A stretch of DNA of 49,301 nucleotides from Pseudomonadota bacterium (lineage in GTDB: Archaea > Thermoplasmatota > SW-10-69-26 > JACQPN01 > JAJPHT01), in assembly GCA_021325135.1 (NCBI GenBank), contig JAJPHT010000032.1, positions 1-49,301 on the forward strand. Direction: 5' to 3'. The notes under the pieces are model-generated. The model made no database searches. It saw only the letters and a list, made by a program, of their open reading frames with translations, and was not told where the DNA came from. Position 1 is the first letter of the stretch; each line of letters opens with the position of its first letter. Below, one piece after another: positions 7,910 through 16,145 of this stretch. The translations under genes and the position numbers were made by a program.

Positions 7910-8755
7910 CTACAGAAGCGCGTGGAGCGAGCCGGTGAGCCCGCGGGGCAGCGCGTCCTCCACCGGCGCGAGCCCCACCAGGTGGCCCGCCACGACGAGG
8001 TAGTCGCCGCTGCCCATCCACGGGTCGTAGACCAGCTCGTCGTAGCCCGAGGTGACGTTGGTGAACGCCAGGGAGACGTCGGCGTGGCTCCCCGCCGCGG
8101 CGACGGTGCCGTTGACGGTGGCGTTCTCCTCGTGGCCGTCCGCGTAGCGCGCCGTGGCGTTGGGCGCCCAGCTGACGTAGCCGTGCGCGGTGCCGTTGGA
8201 GTCGCGGAAGCCCACGCCGTCGCCGGCCGGCTCCACGCTCCAGCCCGAGGCGTCCAGCGCGAAGCCGAAGTCCAGCGTGTGGTTCTCTCCGGGGGCCCAG
8301 GGCCAGCGGGCGACGTCCAGGTCGAACTTGCCGCCGTGGCTGCTGGTGTCGAAATGGAACGTGAAGCCCACCGTGGCCTCGCCTGCGCGCCCTTCCAGCG
8401 AGTCCGTGACGAGGAGGCTCATGTTGACGAACCCGCCCTCGGTCGTGACGGCGCAGGAGGAGGTCTGCGGGAAGGCGCGCTCAAGGTTCATGGTGGCGAC
8501 CACGTTGCCCTCCGCGTCGCGCTCCTCGATGGCGCGCGCCTGGTACTGGTAGCGCGAGCCGCCGGCGTCGTCGCTCCCGTTGGCGTCGAAGACCTTGAAG
8601 AGGTCCTTCTTGCCCTGGAACCAGACGCGCACGTCGCCGTTCTGGAAGACGACGCCCGGCTTGCACGACGTGGGCTGGTCCGCCTTGAGGGCTGGCGTGA
8701 ACGTGACGAGGAGCAGCGCAAGGAGGACGGGGACGACGCGCGACGTGGGCCTCAC
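7910..8755 (-). CDS. Secreted protein of unknown function
   Basis: A 281-residue exported protein beginning with GTG 8755 and a signal peptide (VVPVLLALLLVTFTPALKA). The mature part is beta-rich, with several N-glycosylation sequons (NHT, NGT, NAT, NVT, NMS) consistent with an archaeal surface glycoprotein, and DVRVWFQGKKDLFKVFDANGSDD near its start. There is no C-terminal anchor. The GTG overlaps the TGA of the upstream AlkD-like gene as GTGA, indicating translational coupling, which is unexpected between a DNA-repair gene and a surface protein. The family is not recognised. Confidence 0.72.
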   Translation of the reverse strand: MRPTSRVVPVLLALLLVTFTPALKADQPTSCKPGVVFQNGDVRVWFQGKKDLFKVFDANGSDDAGGSRYQYQARAIEERDAEGNVVATMNLERAFPQTSSCAVTTEGGFVNMSLLVTDSLEGRAGEATVGFTFHFDTSSHGGKFDLDVARWPWAPGENHTLDFGFALDASGWSVEPAGDGVGFRDSNGTAHGYVSWAPNATARYADGHEENATVNGTVAAAGSHADVSLAFTNVTSGYDELVYDPWMGSGDYLVVAGHLVGLAPVEDALPRGLTGSLHALL

Positions 8756-9461
8756 CCGGACGCGCGACGCCGCGGGGCGTCTTGATCCTTCCCGCGAGGC
8801 CGGCTTCGGGTTCTCTCCAGCTCGCGCAGCGCGTCGGCGGCGATCCAGCGCGCGCTGGGCGTCCCCTGCGCGCGGACGCGCTTCGCGCAGAGGATGGCCG
8901 CGCGGCGCAGGCGCGCGTTGCGCTTCCCCACCTGCCGCAGCGCCCAGTTGACGCCCTTCTTGACGTAGTTGCGCGCGTCGCCCGCCTCGCGCTCGACCAG
9001 GGGCAGGAACGCGAGGAACGCCGCGTCCTCCGCCTCCTTGTCGTGGACCGCCAGCATCGCCATGAGCGCGAAGCCGGCGCGCTTCTGGAACTCCCCCTCG
9101 CGGCCCGCCCACTCGGCGGCCTTCGCGTAGGCCCACGGCGCGCGGTCGAAGAGGTTGCCCGCGAACGCGTCGGTCACGGCCCAGCTGTCGAGGCCCTTGA
9201 GATATCGTTCCGCGTCCTCCTCCGTGAGGCGCTCGGGCTCGTCCAGCAGCGCGGCGAGGATCTTCGTCTCAGCGCGCCGTGGCGCCAGAGCCTTCGCGCG
9301 AGGGCGCGGTCGCGGCCGCCGGCCTGCCTCGCGATCTGCCGCAGCCGCGTCACGGAGACGCCGTAGGCGCGGCGGCTCACGATCCCGAAGCGGGCCATGC
9401 CCTCGACGTTGCGCGCGCTCGCCTCCCTCTTCAGCGTCGCGACGATCTCGTCGGCGTCCAT
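8752..9461 (-). pseudogene. DNA alkylation repair protein (AlkD-like), interrupted by a frameshift
   Basis: Two overlapping frames together encode one AlkD-like HEAT-repeat DNA glycosylase of about 235 residues. The first frame starts at ATG 9461 (MDADEIVATLKREASARN) and runs through GVSVTRLRQIAR and ALARRLWRHGAL. Near 9270 homology continues in another frame as TKILAALLDEPERLTEE and on through DAFAGNLFDRAPWAYAKA, NYVKKGVNWALRQVGKRN to the stop at 8752. The join needs one extra base: GCGCTGAGACGAAG reads correctly if it were GCGCTGGAGACGAAG. This is either a true one-base deletion that kills the gene or an assembly error. A TATA-like CTTATGC near 9488-9494 sits about 27 nt before the ATG. Confidence 0.8.
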
Positions 9462-9558
9462 GCCCAAGGAGGCACCCGCGCGCCGCCGCATAAGCGCCGT
9501 TGTGGCTCGTGTTCGAGAATCGGCAAGCCGCGTCGCGCCGGCGGGCGGCCCGGTAACC

Positions 9559-10308
9559 ATGAGGACCCTCTCGCTTGCGACGCTCGTTGCCGCCGCTCTC
9601 TTCCTCTCCTCGCCCCCCCTCGCGGCGGGCACCATGCAGGACGGCGGCGGCCCCACGGCCTACCTCACGGACTCCTGCGGCCTTTCGCCCCCCACCGGCT
9701 GCATGAGCCCGGAGAGCATCGTGGTCCCCGGCGACAACGCGACGGTGGTGCTCACCCTCGTGAACAACGCGACGGGCGACGTGCGCATCGACGCCTGCAT
9801 GGGGAGCGGCTCGTCCAACGCGACCTCCGGCTCCACCATGGGCGCGACCTACGCCGCGTGCCCCACGCCCACCGGCGGCTCCAACGCCACGGGCGCGCCC
9901 AGCACCTTGTGCAGCACGATGGGGAGCGGCAACAGCACCGCGGGCTCCGGCGGCATGAACGCCACCAACGGCTCCTCGGGGGCCATGTCCTTCCCCGTGA
10001 CGGTGCCCGGCTGCGGCATGGCGCAGGTGAGCCTCACCCTGCCCGCCCAGGGCGCCGTGAGCCTGGTGCTCGCCGACAACGGCGTCGTCGTGGGCACCGT
10101 CTCCATGTCCCCCTCGTCGGGGATGAACAACACGACGACCACGCCCTTCGGGGGCACCACGACGACCCTCACGACGCCGACGACCACGACGCAGGAGTCG
10201 ACGGGCGGAACGCCGGCGACCACGAGCCGGGGCACGCCTGGCTTCGGGCTCCCCCTGGCGGTCGCCGCGGTGGCGGCCGCGCTGGTGCTCAGCCGCAGGA
10301 AGAAGTGA
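9559..10308 (+). CDS. Surface glycoprotein with PGF-CTERM-type sorting tail
   Basis: A 249-residue cell-surface protein. It has a signal peptide (residues 1-23), a mature domain full of NxT/NxS glycosylation sites, several Cys residues and Met/Gly/Ser-rich stretches, then a Thr-rich low-complexity spacer (about 190-220). The C-terminus is TPGFGLPLAVAAVAAALVLSRRKK: the PGF motif, one helix and a basic end, which is the archaeosortase A sorting signal. The protein is therefore likely to be cleaved and lipid-linked on the outside. Start ATG 9559 begins the signal peptide. It converges with radA across a 43-bp gap holding a GC hairpin. Confidence 0.82.
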   Translation: MRTLSLATLVAAALFLSSPPLAAGTMQDGGGPTAYLTDSCGLSPPTGCMSPESIVVPGDNATVVLTLVNNATGDVRIDACMGSGSSNATSGSTMGATYAACPTPTGGSNATGAPSTLCSTMGSGNSTAGSGGMNATNGSSGAMSFPVTVPGCGMAQVSLTLPAQGAVSLVLADNGVVVGTVSMSPSSGMNNTTTTPFGGTTTTLTTPTTTTQESTGGTPATTSRGTPGFGLPLAVAAVAAALVLSRRKK

Positions 10309-10321
10309 GATCGGCCCTTCC

Positions 10322-10342
10322 CCGGGGGGCCAAGCCCCCCGG
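10322..10342. terminator. GC-rich hairpin between convergent genes
   Basis: A 9-bp perfect stem (CCGGGGGGC, loop CAA, GCCCCCCGG) lies between the stop of the PGF-CTERM gene (10308) and the stop of radA (10352). Its place between converging genes suggests a bidirectional transcription end or an RNA 3' end stabiliser. No long T-run follows on either strand, so classic archaeal oligo-T termination is not obvious. Confidence 0.45.
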
Positions 10343-10351
10343 AAGATCGGC

Positions 10352-11359
10352 TCAGTCGCGGATGCCTTCTTCGCTCACGCTGACGACCGCCTCGCCCTCG
10401 GGGAGGTGCGGGCTGTCGATGAGCCGCACGATGCGCTTGTTGCCCTTGGACTTGCGCAAGTAGAGGCGGAAGGTCGCCGTGTGGCCCACGATGTGGCCGC
10501 CCACGGGGCGCGTGGGGTCGCCGAAGAACGCGTCGGGCTTGGCGTGCACTTGATTCGTCACCGCGATGGCCGCGTTGTTCAGGTCGCCGAAGCGCAGGAT
10601 GTCGTGCATGAAGCGGTTGAGCTTGCCCTGGCGGTCGGCGAGCGTGCCGCGGCCGACGTACTCGGCGCGGAAGTGCGCGGTGAGCGAGTCGACGATCATG
10701 AGCTTGATGTTCTTGGACTTCGCCAGCTCGGTCGCCTTCTCCGCCAGGAGCATCTGGTGGTGCGAGTTGAAGGCGCGCGCCACGTGGATCTTGGAGAGCG
10801 CCTCCTTGGGGTCGAGGCCGATGGCGTCGGCCATCTGCACGATGCGCTCGGGGCGGAAGGTGTTCTCGGTGTCGATGACGATGACCTCGCCGCCCAGGCC
10901 GCCGTCCTCCGGGGGCATCTGCACGTTCACCGCGAGCTGGTGCATGAACTGGGTCTTGCCGGAGCCGAACTCGCCGTAGAACTCGGTGATGCTCTGCGTC
11001 TCCACGCCGCCGCCCAGGAGCTCGTCCAGGGCCTTGCTGCCGGTGGTGATCTTGCCCACCTTGCTGCGGCGGTCGGCGATGACGTCGCCGGTCTCGAAGC
11101 CGCCGACGTTCGCCATCTTGCGCGCGGCGGAGATGATCTTCACCGCGACCGCGTCACCCAGGTCGGCCGCCTCGGCGAGGTCGCTGGGGCTGGCGACGGC
11201 GATGGACATCATGTCCGTGTAGCCGGCCTCCTTCAGCTTCTCCGCGGTGGCGGGGCCGACGCCGGGCAGGTCGCCCACGTCGTTGATGATCTGGCCCTCT
11301 TCGGTGACCGGGGTGGTGTCTTCGGGTTCGATGGTCACGGTCGCAGCCTTCTTGGCCAT
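10352..11359 (-). CDS. radA: DNA repair and recombination protein RadA
   Basis: A 335-residue archaeal RecA/Rad51-family recombinase that forms filaments on single-stranded DNA and drives strand exchange. The N-terminal helix-hairpin-helix domain (residues 20-75, [21 protein letters not shown]) is followed by the ATPase core with Walker A GEFGSGKT, Walker B LMIVDSL, and the ARAFNSHHQ and [13 protein letters not shown] blocks typical of RadA. The length is normal. The start is ATG 11359, not the in-frame ATG at 11386, because a GGAGGA Shine-Dalgarno lies five bases before it. It is one of few genes here with a strong ribosome binding site. Confidence 0.97.
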   Translation of the reverse strand: MAKKAATVTIEPEDTTPVTEEGQIINDVGDLPGVGPATAEKLKEAGYTDMMSIAVASPSDLAEAADLGDAVAVKIISAARKMANVGGFETGDVIADRRSKVGKITTGSKALDELLGGGVETQSITEFYGEFGSGKTQFMHQLAVNVQMPPEDGGLGGEVIVIDTENTFRPERIVQMADAIGLDPKEALSKIHVARAFNSHHQMLLAEKATELAKSKNIKLMIVDSLTAHFRAEYVGRGTLADRQGKLNRFMHDILRFGDLNNAAIAVTNQVHAKPDAFFGDPTRPVGGHIVGHTATFRLYLRKSKGNKRIVRLIDSPHLPEGEAVVSVSEEGIRD

Positions 11360-11513
11360 GGTTCCTCCAATCCTGCCGCCGGCCATCAGTCAGAACCCGG
11401 GCGGTCCGAAACTACCAGGGTGTGGTGCCGGTGCAGGCTCCCGGAGGGGCGTGCGTCGCATCAATCCTCTCCGGGAATAACCCTATGTTGGGGGCGCGGC
11501 CTGCCCCGCCACG

Positions 11514-11831
11514 ATGCCCGCCCCCATGGTCGACGTCCGCGAGGCCGCTGAGCGCCACAGGTCGGGCCAGGCCGTGCTCCTGGACGTCCGCGAGCCCTCG
11601 GAGCTGGCCTTCGCCCGCGTCGAGGGGGCCCTCCACGTGCCCATGCGCGAAGTCCCCCGCCGCCTGGCGGAGATCCCCCGGGAGCGCCCCGTGCTGGTCC
11701 TCTGCCACCACGGCGGGCGCTCCCAGGTGGTGGCGGACTGGCTCCTGGCCAAGGGGTACGTCGCCCAGAACGTCGCGGGCGGCATCGACGCATGGGCCGA
11801 CGAGGTCGACCCGTCCCTCTCCCACTATTAG
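11514..11831 (+). CDS. Rhodanese-domain protein
   Basis: A 105-residue single-domain rhodanese. It shows LLDVREPSELAFARVEGALHVPM, the active-site loop LCHHGGRS with the catalytic cysteine, and the terminal NVAGGIDAWADEVDP, all in the normal order. Such proteins carry a persulfide and hand sulfur to other enzymes in the cytoplasm. Either ATG 11514 or ATG 11526 (MVDVREAAERH) could start it; the domain begins at the second. It is divergent from radA across about 150 bp. The stop region overlaps the convergent small secreted-protein gene by 4 nt. Confidence 0.88.
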   Translation: MPAPMVDVREAAERHRSGQAVLLDVREPSELAFARVEGALHVPMREVPRRLAEIPRERPVLVLCHHGGRSQVVADWLLAKGYVAQNVAGGIDAWADEVDPSLSHY

Positions 11832-12046
11832 GGGAGCGTCACGGAGCAGGGGACCGGCACGGAGCCCGTGTCCAGGTACGGGCAGACGTCCACGTTGACG
11901 TAGAGATAGCAGCTCTGGCCGTAGACGTTGAGGGGGCCCTCGTGGACATTCGCGCCCAGGCACCAGGGGTGCGGAAGGGGCGGGGCCGCGCTGGCGGCGG
12001 GGGCGAGGGCGACGAGGACGAGGGCGGCAAGGAGCAGGGCGCGCAT
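11828..12046 (-). CDS. Small secreted Cys-containing peptide
   Basis: A 72-residue exported peptide. ATG 12046 begins a clear signal peptide (MRALLLAALVLVALAPAASA). The mature part is about 50 residues with four evenly spaced cysteines (WCL, SCY, VCP, PCS), which suggests two disulfides, and aromatic residues in QSCYLYVNVDVCPYL. There is no membrane anchor. The frame is open further upstream, but that part lacks a signal. The size and cysteine pattern would suit a secreted effector or signal peptide; this is inference. It overlaps the convergent rhodanese stop by 4 nt. Confidence 0.6.
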   Translation of the reverse strand: MRALLLAALVLVALAPAASAAPPLPHPWCLGANVHEGPLNVYGQSCYLYVNVDVCPYLDTGSVPVPCSVTLP

Positions 12047-12158
12047 GCAGGGTCCCGGACGGGGGGCCGCCGGCTTCAGGCCTGCGTCGGCGCAGCGTGC
12101 GGGCTCTGCCCTGCAGAAGGCCGAGGCCGAGATACGTCTGGGACGCCTTCTCCCGTCC

Positions 12159-12770
12159 ATGGGCGATCCCACGCTGAGCGCGCAGGAGGCCGCGGCCGCC
12201 ATCCGGTCGCTCCAGGACGCGGACGCGATGATCCGCCGCCGCACGGCGGGCCTCATGTGGATGATCTGGGGGCTCGTGGCCCCGGCGATCTTCGCGAGCT
12301 ACGGCTTCGCCTCCGCCGCGGACCCGCAAGGCCTCTGGTGGCGCCTCCTCTGGCTGCCGTGGGCGGCGGCGGGGGTGGGCGCCACGGTCGCGCTGTGGCG
12401 CTCCGCGGGGCTCGCCATGCGGACGCGGGAGCGCCCGCCCCGCGCGGAGGTGGCGTGGCACGTCGGCCTCTTCGTCGTCCTCGTGGTGGGGAGCGCGGTC
12501 CTCGTGCAGGCCCTGGGCGCGCCGGTGAGCGTCCCCGCCGCGGTGCTGGCGGCCCTGGGCGTCGCGAGCATGCTGCTGGGCGCCTTCGGGCTCCTCGCGC
12601 GGGACGCCGTGGAGCGGCGCGCCAGCGTGGCCGCGGGCGCTCTCCTCGTGGCGGCGGCCGCGGCGTGCGCGCTCAGCGGCACCGGCGCGCAGCTCCACTT
12701 CGTCGTGGGCGCCCTGGCCTCGGGGCTCGCGTTCTACGGCGCCGGCGTCCTCCTGGCCATGCGGGGCTGA
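12159..12770 (+). CDS. Multi-pass membrane protein
   Basis: A 203-residue protein with a polar amphipathic N-terminus (residues 1-28, MGDPTLSAQEAAAAIRSLQDADAM..) followed by six hydrophobic segments arranged as three hairpins. Residues around RTRERPPRAE and RDAVERRAS form the cytoplasmic loops. I do not recognise a named family, though the layout is like small membrane sensors found beside archaeal winged-helix regulators. ATG 12159 is chosen as the first start after the divergent peptide gene. The stop is 6 bp before the regulator gene at 12777, so the two are likely one operon. Confidence 0.7.
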   Translation: MGDPTLSAQEAAAAIRSLQDADAMIRRRTAGLMWMIWGLVAPAIFASYGFASAADPQGLWWRLLWLPWAAAGVGATVALWRSAGLAMRTRERPPRAEVAWHVGLFVVLVVGSAVLVQALGAPVSVPAAVLAALGVASMLLGAFGLLARDAVERRASVAAGALLVAAAAACALSGTGAQLHFVVGALASGLAFYGAGVLLAMRG

Positions 12771-12776
12771 CCCCCC

Positions 12777-13058
12777 GTGGAGCTGGACCCGCTGATCCAC
12801 CAGGCCACCCGCCTGCGCGTCATGGCGCTCCTCGCCCGCAACCGCGAAGCGCCCTTCACCTGGATGCAGGAGACGCTGGGGCTGACGCCGGGCAACCTCG
12901 ACAGCCACGTGCAACGCCTGGTGGAGGCGGGGTACGTCCACCAGTGGCGCGCCCTCACCGCGTCGGGCTTCCAGTCGCGCGTGCGCCTCACGCCGGAGGG
13001 GGACGCGGCCTACCGGGCGTACCTCGCGGCCCTGCGCGCGGTGCTGGAAGGCGCCTGA
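12777..13058 (+). CDS. Winged-helix transcriptional regulator (ArsR/MarR-like)
   Basis: A 93-residue single-domain winged-helix protein: LIHQATRLRVMALLARNREAPFTWMQETLGLTPGNLDSHVQRLVEAGYVHQW is the helix-turn-helix with recognition helix TPGNLDSHVQRL, followed by the wing (SGFQSRVRLTPEG). It matches the HTH type seen in archaeal regulators that pair with a membrane protein in one operon. It starts with GTG 12777, six bases after the stop of the membrane protein. It likely controls its own operon or is held in check by the membrane partner. Confidence 0.85.
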   Translation: MELDPLIHQATRLRVMALLARNREAPFTWMQETLGLTPGNLDSHVQRLVEAGYVHQWRALTASGFQSRVRLTPEGDAAYRAYLAALRAVLEGA

Positions 13059-13122
13059 CCTCTGCCGCGCAGAGGAACGCCACCGGGAAGCCTTCCGCCG
13101 CCCTCCTGGGCACGGGATCATC

Positions 13123-13335
13123 ATGTGGTTCTGGCCCTTCGGTCTGGTCTTCTTCGGTCTGCTCGCGACCTTCCTCGTCCTGCGCCTCGTCCTCTGGCGC
13201 CGCTGGGGGTGGGGCGCGTGCGGCGGCTGGGGCGCGTATCCCATGGACGCCAACGAGGCGCTGCGCATGCGCCTGGCGCGCGGCGAGATCCGCGAGGACG
13301 AGTACGCCCGCCTCAAGGAGGCGCTCCGCAAGTGA
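13123..13335 (+). CDS. SHOCT-domain small membrane protein
   Basis: A 70-residue protein with one N-terminal membrane helix (FWPFGLVFFGLLATFLVLRLVLW), a Trp/Gly-rich linker, and a C-terminal SHOCT domain (NEALRMRLARGEIREDEYARLKEALRK). SHOCT segments are short helical hairpins thought to aid oligomerisation. The stop overlaps the next gene's GTG start as GTGA, so the next membrane protein is translationally coupled to it. The exact role is unknown. Confidence 0.8.
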   Translation: MWFWPFGLVFFGLLATFLVLRLVLWRRWGWGACGGWGAYPMDANEALRMRLARGEIREDEYARLKEALRK

Positions 13336-13724
13336 CGACGGGCTATCAGATCGGCCTCGCCGTGCACGTCCTCGCCGCCATGACGCTCGTCGTGGGCCTC
13401 GCCCTGCGCGCGCGGCCGCTCCTGGGCGCGGGCGGGGGACTCGCCCTCCTCAGCGGCCTCTTCCTGGCCTCGCAAGGGTGGGGCTTCCAGCCGTGGACGG
13501 CCCTCGGCCTCGTGGGGCTCGTGGCGCTGGGCGCGGGCGGCGCGCGCCTGCCCCCCGTCCCCGCCGCGCAGGGCGCGCTCCTGGGGCTCGCCGCAGGTGT
13601 GGTCTGGCTCATGGCGACGAAGCCCGGATGGACGGGCGCCCTGCTGGCGCTCGTGATATCATCCTTGCTGGGGCTGGCGGCGGGGCGCTACTGGGGCGTC
13701 AGGCGCGAGCGCGCCGTGGTGTGA
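13332..13724 (+). CDS. Small multi-pass membrane protein
   Basis: A 130-residue hydrophobic protein with four to five membrane helices and a short basic tail (GRYWGVRRERAVV). GTG 13332 overlaps the SHOCT gene stop by 4 nt (GTGA), which supports this start and co-translation. The family is not recognised. Its last 37 bases overlap the 3' end of the convergent OB-fold gene, whose stop is at 13688; both frames look real, so this is a genuine convergent overlap or one C-terminus is artefactually long. Confidence 0.65.
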   Translation: MTTGYQIGLAVHVLAAMTLVVGLALRARPLLGAGGGLALLSGLFLASQGWGFQPWTALGLVGLVALGAGGARLPPVPAAQGALLGLAAGVVWLMATKPGWTGALLALVISSLLGLAAGRYWGVRRERAVV

Positions 13725-14485
13725 AGCTCGTCCGCCGTGCCGCGCACGCGCGTCTCCAGCGCGTCCACCGCGACGCGGGCGCCCGGCGCCAGCGCGCGCG
13801 CCTGCTTCACGCACTCGTCGTGGAGCGTCACGCGCACGCGCCCCTCCGGGGTGTCCAGGTCGAGGTCCGCCAGGAACTCGACGCCGCCTTCGGGCTTGGG
13901 CTGGACGCGCGTCGCGTGGAGCTGCCGCAGGGCGCCCTCGACGCGGTCGCGCGGCTTCGCGGGCTCGGGGTCCGCCATGACGTCGGCCAGGAGCTTGCGC
14001 TTCGCGGCGTCGGGCGCGCCCTCCACCTCCAGCACGGTCCAGGGCCCGACGTGAAGCTCGACGCCCCACCGGCTCTCCTTGACGCGGGCGTTGACCAGCG
14101 TGATCCGCGCGCCGACGCGCAGCGTGCCGTCCAGAGTCTTGTCCACGTCCTTGTCCCACAGCACGACGCGCGCCTCCCCGGTGGCGTCGCTCACCAGGAC
14201 GTTGCAGACGCGGCCCTCGGGGCGGCCTTCGCGCTGGAAGGTGCGCTCGGGGTCGATGCGCGCGACAGTGACGCGCACGGTGGCCTCGCCGCGGCCCGAG
14301 AGGTCGTCCAGCGTCGCGAACGCGCCCTCGTTGAAGCCAAGCTCGTCGAGCACGAGGAGGGCCAGCGCCTCGTCGTCCAGCAGGTCGCCGAACTCGGCGC
14401 GGGCGGCGCGGATGCGCGCGAGGAACTCCTCCTCGCTCATCTTGCCGGCGAGCTTCGCGTAGTGCGGCGCGAGCGCGGGGTCCAC
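13688..14485 (-). CDS. RPA-like single-stranded DNA-binding protein (OB fold)
   Basis: A 265-residue protein with an N-terminal helical segment (LAPHYAKLAGKMSEEEFLARIRAARAEFGDLLDDEALALLVLDELG), as in archaeal replication protein A, followed by an OB-fold (residues about 70-155) containing RVCNVLVSDATGEARVVLWDKDVD and RITLVNARVKESRWGVELHVG. A second beta-rich domain follows (about 180-265). Archaeal RPA binds single-stranded DNA in replication and repair. No zinc finger is visible. Start ATG 14485 gives the full helical N-terminus. It is followed by no partner; the upstream neighbour on this strand is the NAD kinase. Confidence 0.85.
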   Translation of the reverse strand: MDPALAPHYAKLAGKMSEEEFLARIRAARAEFGDLLDDEALALLVLDELGFNEGAFATLDDLSGRGEATVRVTVARIDPERTFQREGRPEGRVCNVLVSDATGEARVVLWDKDVDKTLDGTLRVGARITLVNARVKESRWGVELHVGPWTVLEVEGAPDAAKRKLLADVMADPEPAKPRDRVEGALRQLHATRVQPKPEGGVEFLADLDLDTPEGRVRVTLHDECVKQARALAPGARVAVDALETRVRGTADELHTTARSRLTPQ

Positions 14486-14524
14486 GCGGCGCGATGACGA
14501 GGGGGAGACAAGAGCCTTGTCCCG

Positions 14525-15520
14525 TCAGCGCAGCGTGTAGACGTCCTGGCGCGCGTCGCGCAGCGAAGGCTCCTTGGTGAGGAACCCCTGGGAGAGGAGG
14601 AACGTCACGGCGTTGCGGATGGTGCGCGGCGAGAGGCCCGACTCGCGGATCATCTCCTGCTGCGTCAAGGGGCCCTCGAACTCCAGGAGCTTCAGCACGA
14701 AGCGCGCGCTGGGGGGCGCCTCGCCCAGGATGGGGCTGGGCTCGCCCTCGCGCTTCAGCTTGCCCAGAATGCGCGTGTACCTCTTCTCGCCGAAGCGCAC
14801 GAAGCGCGCGGGGACGTCGTGGCGCGCGATGCGGATGACCTCGTTGCGGCCGATGCGCACGCGCTCGCGCCCGTCGAGCACCATGTCCACGCCCGAGGTC
14901 GCGGTGACGTCGGTCACGGAGACGCGCGCCTCCTGCGTCACGACGAGGGGGTGGTGGTCGTCCCCCGAGCAGATGGGCACGCAGGAGAAGACCCGCGCCC
15001 GCGCCAGCACGATGGGCCCCCCTGCCGAGAGCGCGTAGGCCGTGCTGCCCGTGGGCGTCGCGACGATGACGCCGTCGCCGCGGTCGCGCCAGACCAATTC
15101 GTCGTCGATCCAGAGGGAGTAGCGCACGAACTGGCCCGCCTGCGCCGAGACGACGGCCGCCTCGTTGAGCGCCGCGTACTCGCGCTCGCCCACCACGCAG
15201 CGCATCCGGTCCACGGGCTCCACCCAGAAGTCCCCCGACCGGAGGCGCTTCACGTTGGCCTCGAACTCGGAGACGGTGACCTCCATGAGCACGCCGAAGC
15301 CCGCGCTGCCCACGCCCAGGACCGGGATGTCGGGCGCGCGCTCCCGCAGCGTCGCCAGGAGGAACGCGTTGTCGCCCACCACCACGAGGACCTCCCCCCG
15401 GGCCTCCGCCGCGCTGGCGAACCGCTCGTGGGGAATGCGCGCCGCCTTGAGCGCCGCCACCACGCGGCGCCCCTCGGCCTCCGCCTCCGCCTCGGGGCGC
15501 ACCACCACGCTGACGAACAC
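14525..15520 (-). CDS. nadK: NAD kinase-family protein with altered ATP motif and C-terminal winged helix
   Basis: A 331-residue protein. The NAD kinase core is clear: LNEAAVV (residues 118-124) and DGVIVATPTGSTAYALSAGGPI (149-170), which bind NAD. The normally invariant GGDG is VGDN (48-51), keeping the Asp but losing two glycines, and the next loop reads GVGSAGFG. Residues about 265-331 add a winged-helix domain (FEGPLTQQEMIRESGLSPRTIRNAVTFLLSQGFL). NAD kinases phosphorylate NAD to NADP with ATP or polyphosphate; here the phosphate donor site is in doubt. The GTG at 15520 is the first in-frame start near the core. The winged helix might sense or regulate; that is inference. Confidence 0.82.
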   Translation of the reverse strand: MFVSVVVRPEAEAEAEGRRVVAALKAARIPHERFASAAEARGEVLVVVGDNAFLLATLRERAPDIPVLGVGSAGFGVLMEVTVSEFEANVKRLRSGDFWVEPVDRMRCVVGEREYAALNEAAVVSAQAGQFVRYSLWIDDELVWRDRGDGVIVATPTGSTAYALSAGGPIVLARARVFSCVPICSGDDHHPLVVTQEARVSVTDVTATSGVDMVLDGRERVRIGRNEVIRIARHDVPARFVRFGEKRYTRILGKLKREGEPSPILGEAPPSARFVLKLLEFEGPLTQQEMIRESGLSPRTIRNAVTFLLSQGFLTKEPSLRDARQDVYTLR

Positions 15521-15608
15521 GCGGGAGCGACCACGACCGGCGCCATCAAGATGCCGCCGCGGGAACGGAATCGCAACGGTTTTGCATGGCAGCCGGGGAG
15601 GCCTATCC

Positions 15609-16004
15609 ATGCATGGCCACCACGTCCGGAACGGCGCCACCCTGACCTCCGGCGTCCGCGCCCCCGCCGCCCTCACCGTCGGCCGACACGCCCGCATCCA
15701 CGGCGGCGTCAACGCCCGGGGCCCCGTCCACCTGGCCGCCGGCGCCATCGTCGAGGGCGACCTCGTCGCCGTGGGCGACGTCGTCATCGGCCCCGGAGCC
15801 CTCGTCGCCGGCACCGTGCGCGCCGAAGGCAACGTCCACCTCCTGGACCGCGCCGCCGTCGCCGGACCCGTCGACGCCGCCGCGGACGTGCTCCTCCGCC
15901 CCGGGGCCCGGTGCGGCGCCCTCCACGCCGGAGGGGACCTCACCCTCTGGCACGGGGCCAGGCATGGGGCGCTGGACGTGAAGGGGGTTGTGAGGACGGC
16001 CTAG
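15609..16004 (+). CDS. Bactofilin-like polymer-forming protein
   Basis: A 131-residue protein built of short Gly-rich beta repeats: HARIHGGVNARGPVHLAAG, IVEGDLVAVGDVVIGPG, LVAGTVRAEGNVHLLDRA, and so on, in steps of about 17-18 residues. This is the right-handed or left-handed beta-helix seen in bactofilins and related polymer-forming cytoskeletal proteins. Such proteins make non-polar filaments at membranes. It starts at ATG 15609, divergent from the NAD kinase, and is followed by a region full of palindromes. The role in this organism is unknown. Confidence 0.75.
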   Translation: MHGHHVRNGATLTSGVRAPAALTVGRHARIHGGVNARGPVHLAAGAIVEGDLVAVGDVVIGPGALVAGTVRAEGNVHLLDRAAVAGPVDAAADVLLRPGARCGALHAGGDLTLWHGARHGALDVKGVVRTA

Positions 16005-16015
16005 GGCGGGCCCCA

Positions 16016-16145
16016 CCACGGGCGTGACCACGGGTATCCCCCCGCGACCGCCCCGGGTGTGACCACACCCGGGGGAGCGCGACCGCGACTTGCGTAACCG
16101 GATTTCGCTCCAACCGATCTCAGCCCCACGGGCGTGACCACGGGT
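16016..16145. repeat. 20-bp direct repeat around a 24-bp palindrome
   Basis: The 20-mer CCACGGGCGTGACCACGGGT occurs at 16016-16035 and again at 16126-16145. Between them, 16051-16074 is a palindrome with 11-bp arms (CCCCGGGTGTG / CACACCCGGGG) and two central bases. All share the core GTGACCAC. This occupies most of the 222-bp gap between the bactofilin-like gene and tgtA; no coding sequence is visible there. Confidence 0.85.
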
